A model generated the notes under the pieces. That model had not been told where the DNA came from. It saw nothing but the letters and a program-made list of their open reading frames with translations, and did not search any database. A stretch of 5,193 nucleotides of DNA from Firmicutes bacterium CAG:170 (lineage in GTDB: Bacteria; Bacillota; Clostridia; Oscillospirales; Oscillospiraceae): contig FR887225.1 of the NCBI GenBank assembly GCA_000436735.1, positions 27,800 to 32,992 on the forward strand, given 5' to 3'. The position numbers were made by a program, and so were the translations under genes. Numbering within the stretch: position 1 is the first letter of the stretch; every line of letters begins with the position of its first letter. Shown here piece after piece: positions 5,183 through 5,193 of the stretch.

Positions 5183-5193
5183 ATGCGGAAAAA
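5183..5193 (+). CDS. Possible start of the next operon gene (3' truncated by window)
   Basis: An ATG at 5183 follows the TAG of the TIM-barrel gene by one base and reads M-R-K before the window ends. Tight spacing matches every other junction in the operon, but no good ribosome binding site lies at normal distance (only AGG immediately before the ATG). The eleven bases cannot identify a product, so this may be chance. Confidence 0.25.

Noticed and set aside
5182..5193. Transcription terminator after the last complete gene
   Set aside because: Only twelve bases remain after the stop; there is no hairpin and no T-tract, and an ATG follows after one base.

Overview
This window is a gene-dense stretch read entirely from the + strand. 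It carries the lower half of a corrinoid (vitamin B12 family) salvage operon. GC-rich codons, strong GGAGG-type ribosome binding sites, ATG starts and the style of the proteins (for example the ADNGVVAEGVTQT form of CobT) suggest a high-GC member of the Clostridia, probably an Oscillospiraceae/Ruminococcaceae-type gut anaerobe. That placement is inferred from protein style, not from a marker gene.

Layout. Positions 1-137 hold the last 44 codons of a FecCD/BtuC-type ABC permease. One base later comes its ATPase (139-894). Two bases after that the nucleotide-loop genes begin: cobT (897-1961), cobU (1958-2482), cobS (2479-3258), a 121-residue shortened CobU-like gene (3249-3614), a cobC-type histidine phosphatase (3599-4201) and a xylose-isomerase-like TIM-barrel protein (4198-5181). 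No gap exceeds two bases, and the five junctions from cobT onward all overlap (4, 4, 10, 16 and 4 bases). The genes are therefore almost certainly cotranscribed and translationally coupled. No promoter, riboswitch, terminator, RNA gene, mobile element or CRISPR array is visible. The promoter must lie upstream of base 1.

How the genes fit together. The transporter probably imports corrinoids. CobU activates adenosylcobinamide (phosphate) to the GDP form. CobT joins a lower-ligand base to ribose phosphate from nicotinate mononucleotide. CobS joins the two halves at the membrane, and CobC removes the remaining phosphate. The TIM-barrel protein belongs by fold to the AP endonuclease 2/xylose isomerase superfamily, which also contains CbiR, the Akkermansia enzyme that cuts the phosphoribosyl bond of cobamides. 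If this is a CbiR-like enzyme, the operon is a self-contained remodelling cassette: import any cobamide, remove its lower ligand and rebuild it with a preferred one.

The most unusual part is the pair of CobU-type genes. The full-length copy keeps the P-loop and the guanylylation-site histidine but has lost the G-(I/V)-(V/I)-P part of the EVGxGxxP motif. The short copy keeps that motif intact but lacks the histidine region and has Arg in place of the P-loop Ser/Thr. This complementary loss suggests division of labour or a mixed complex.
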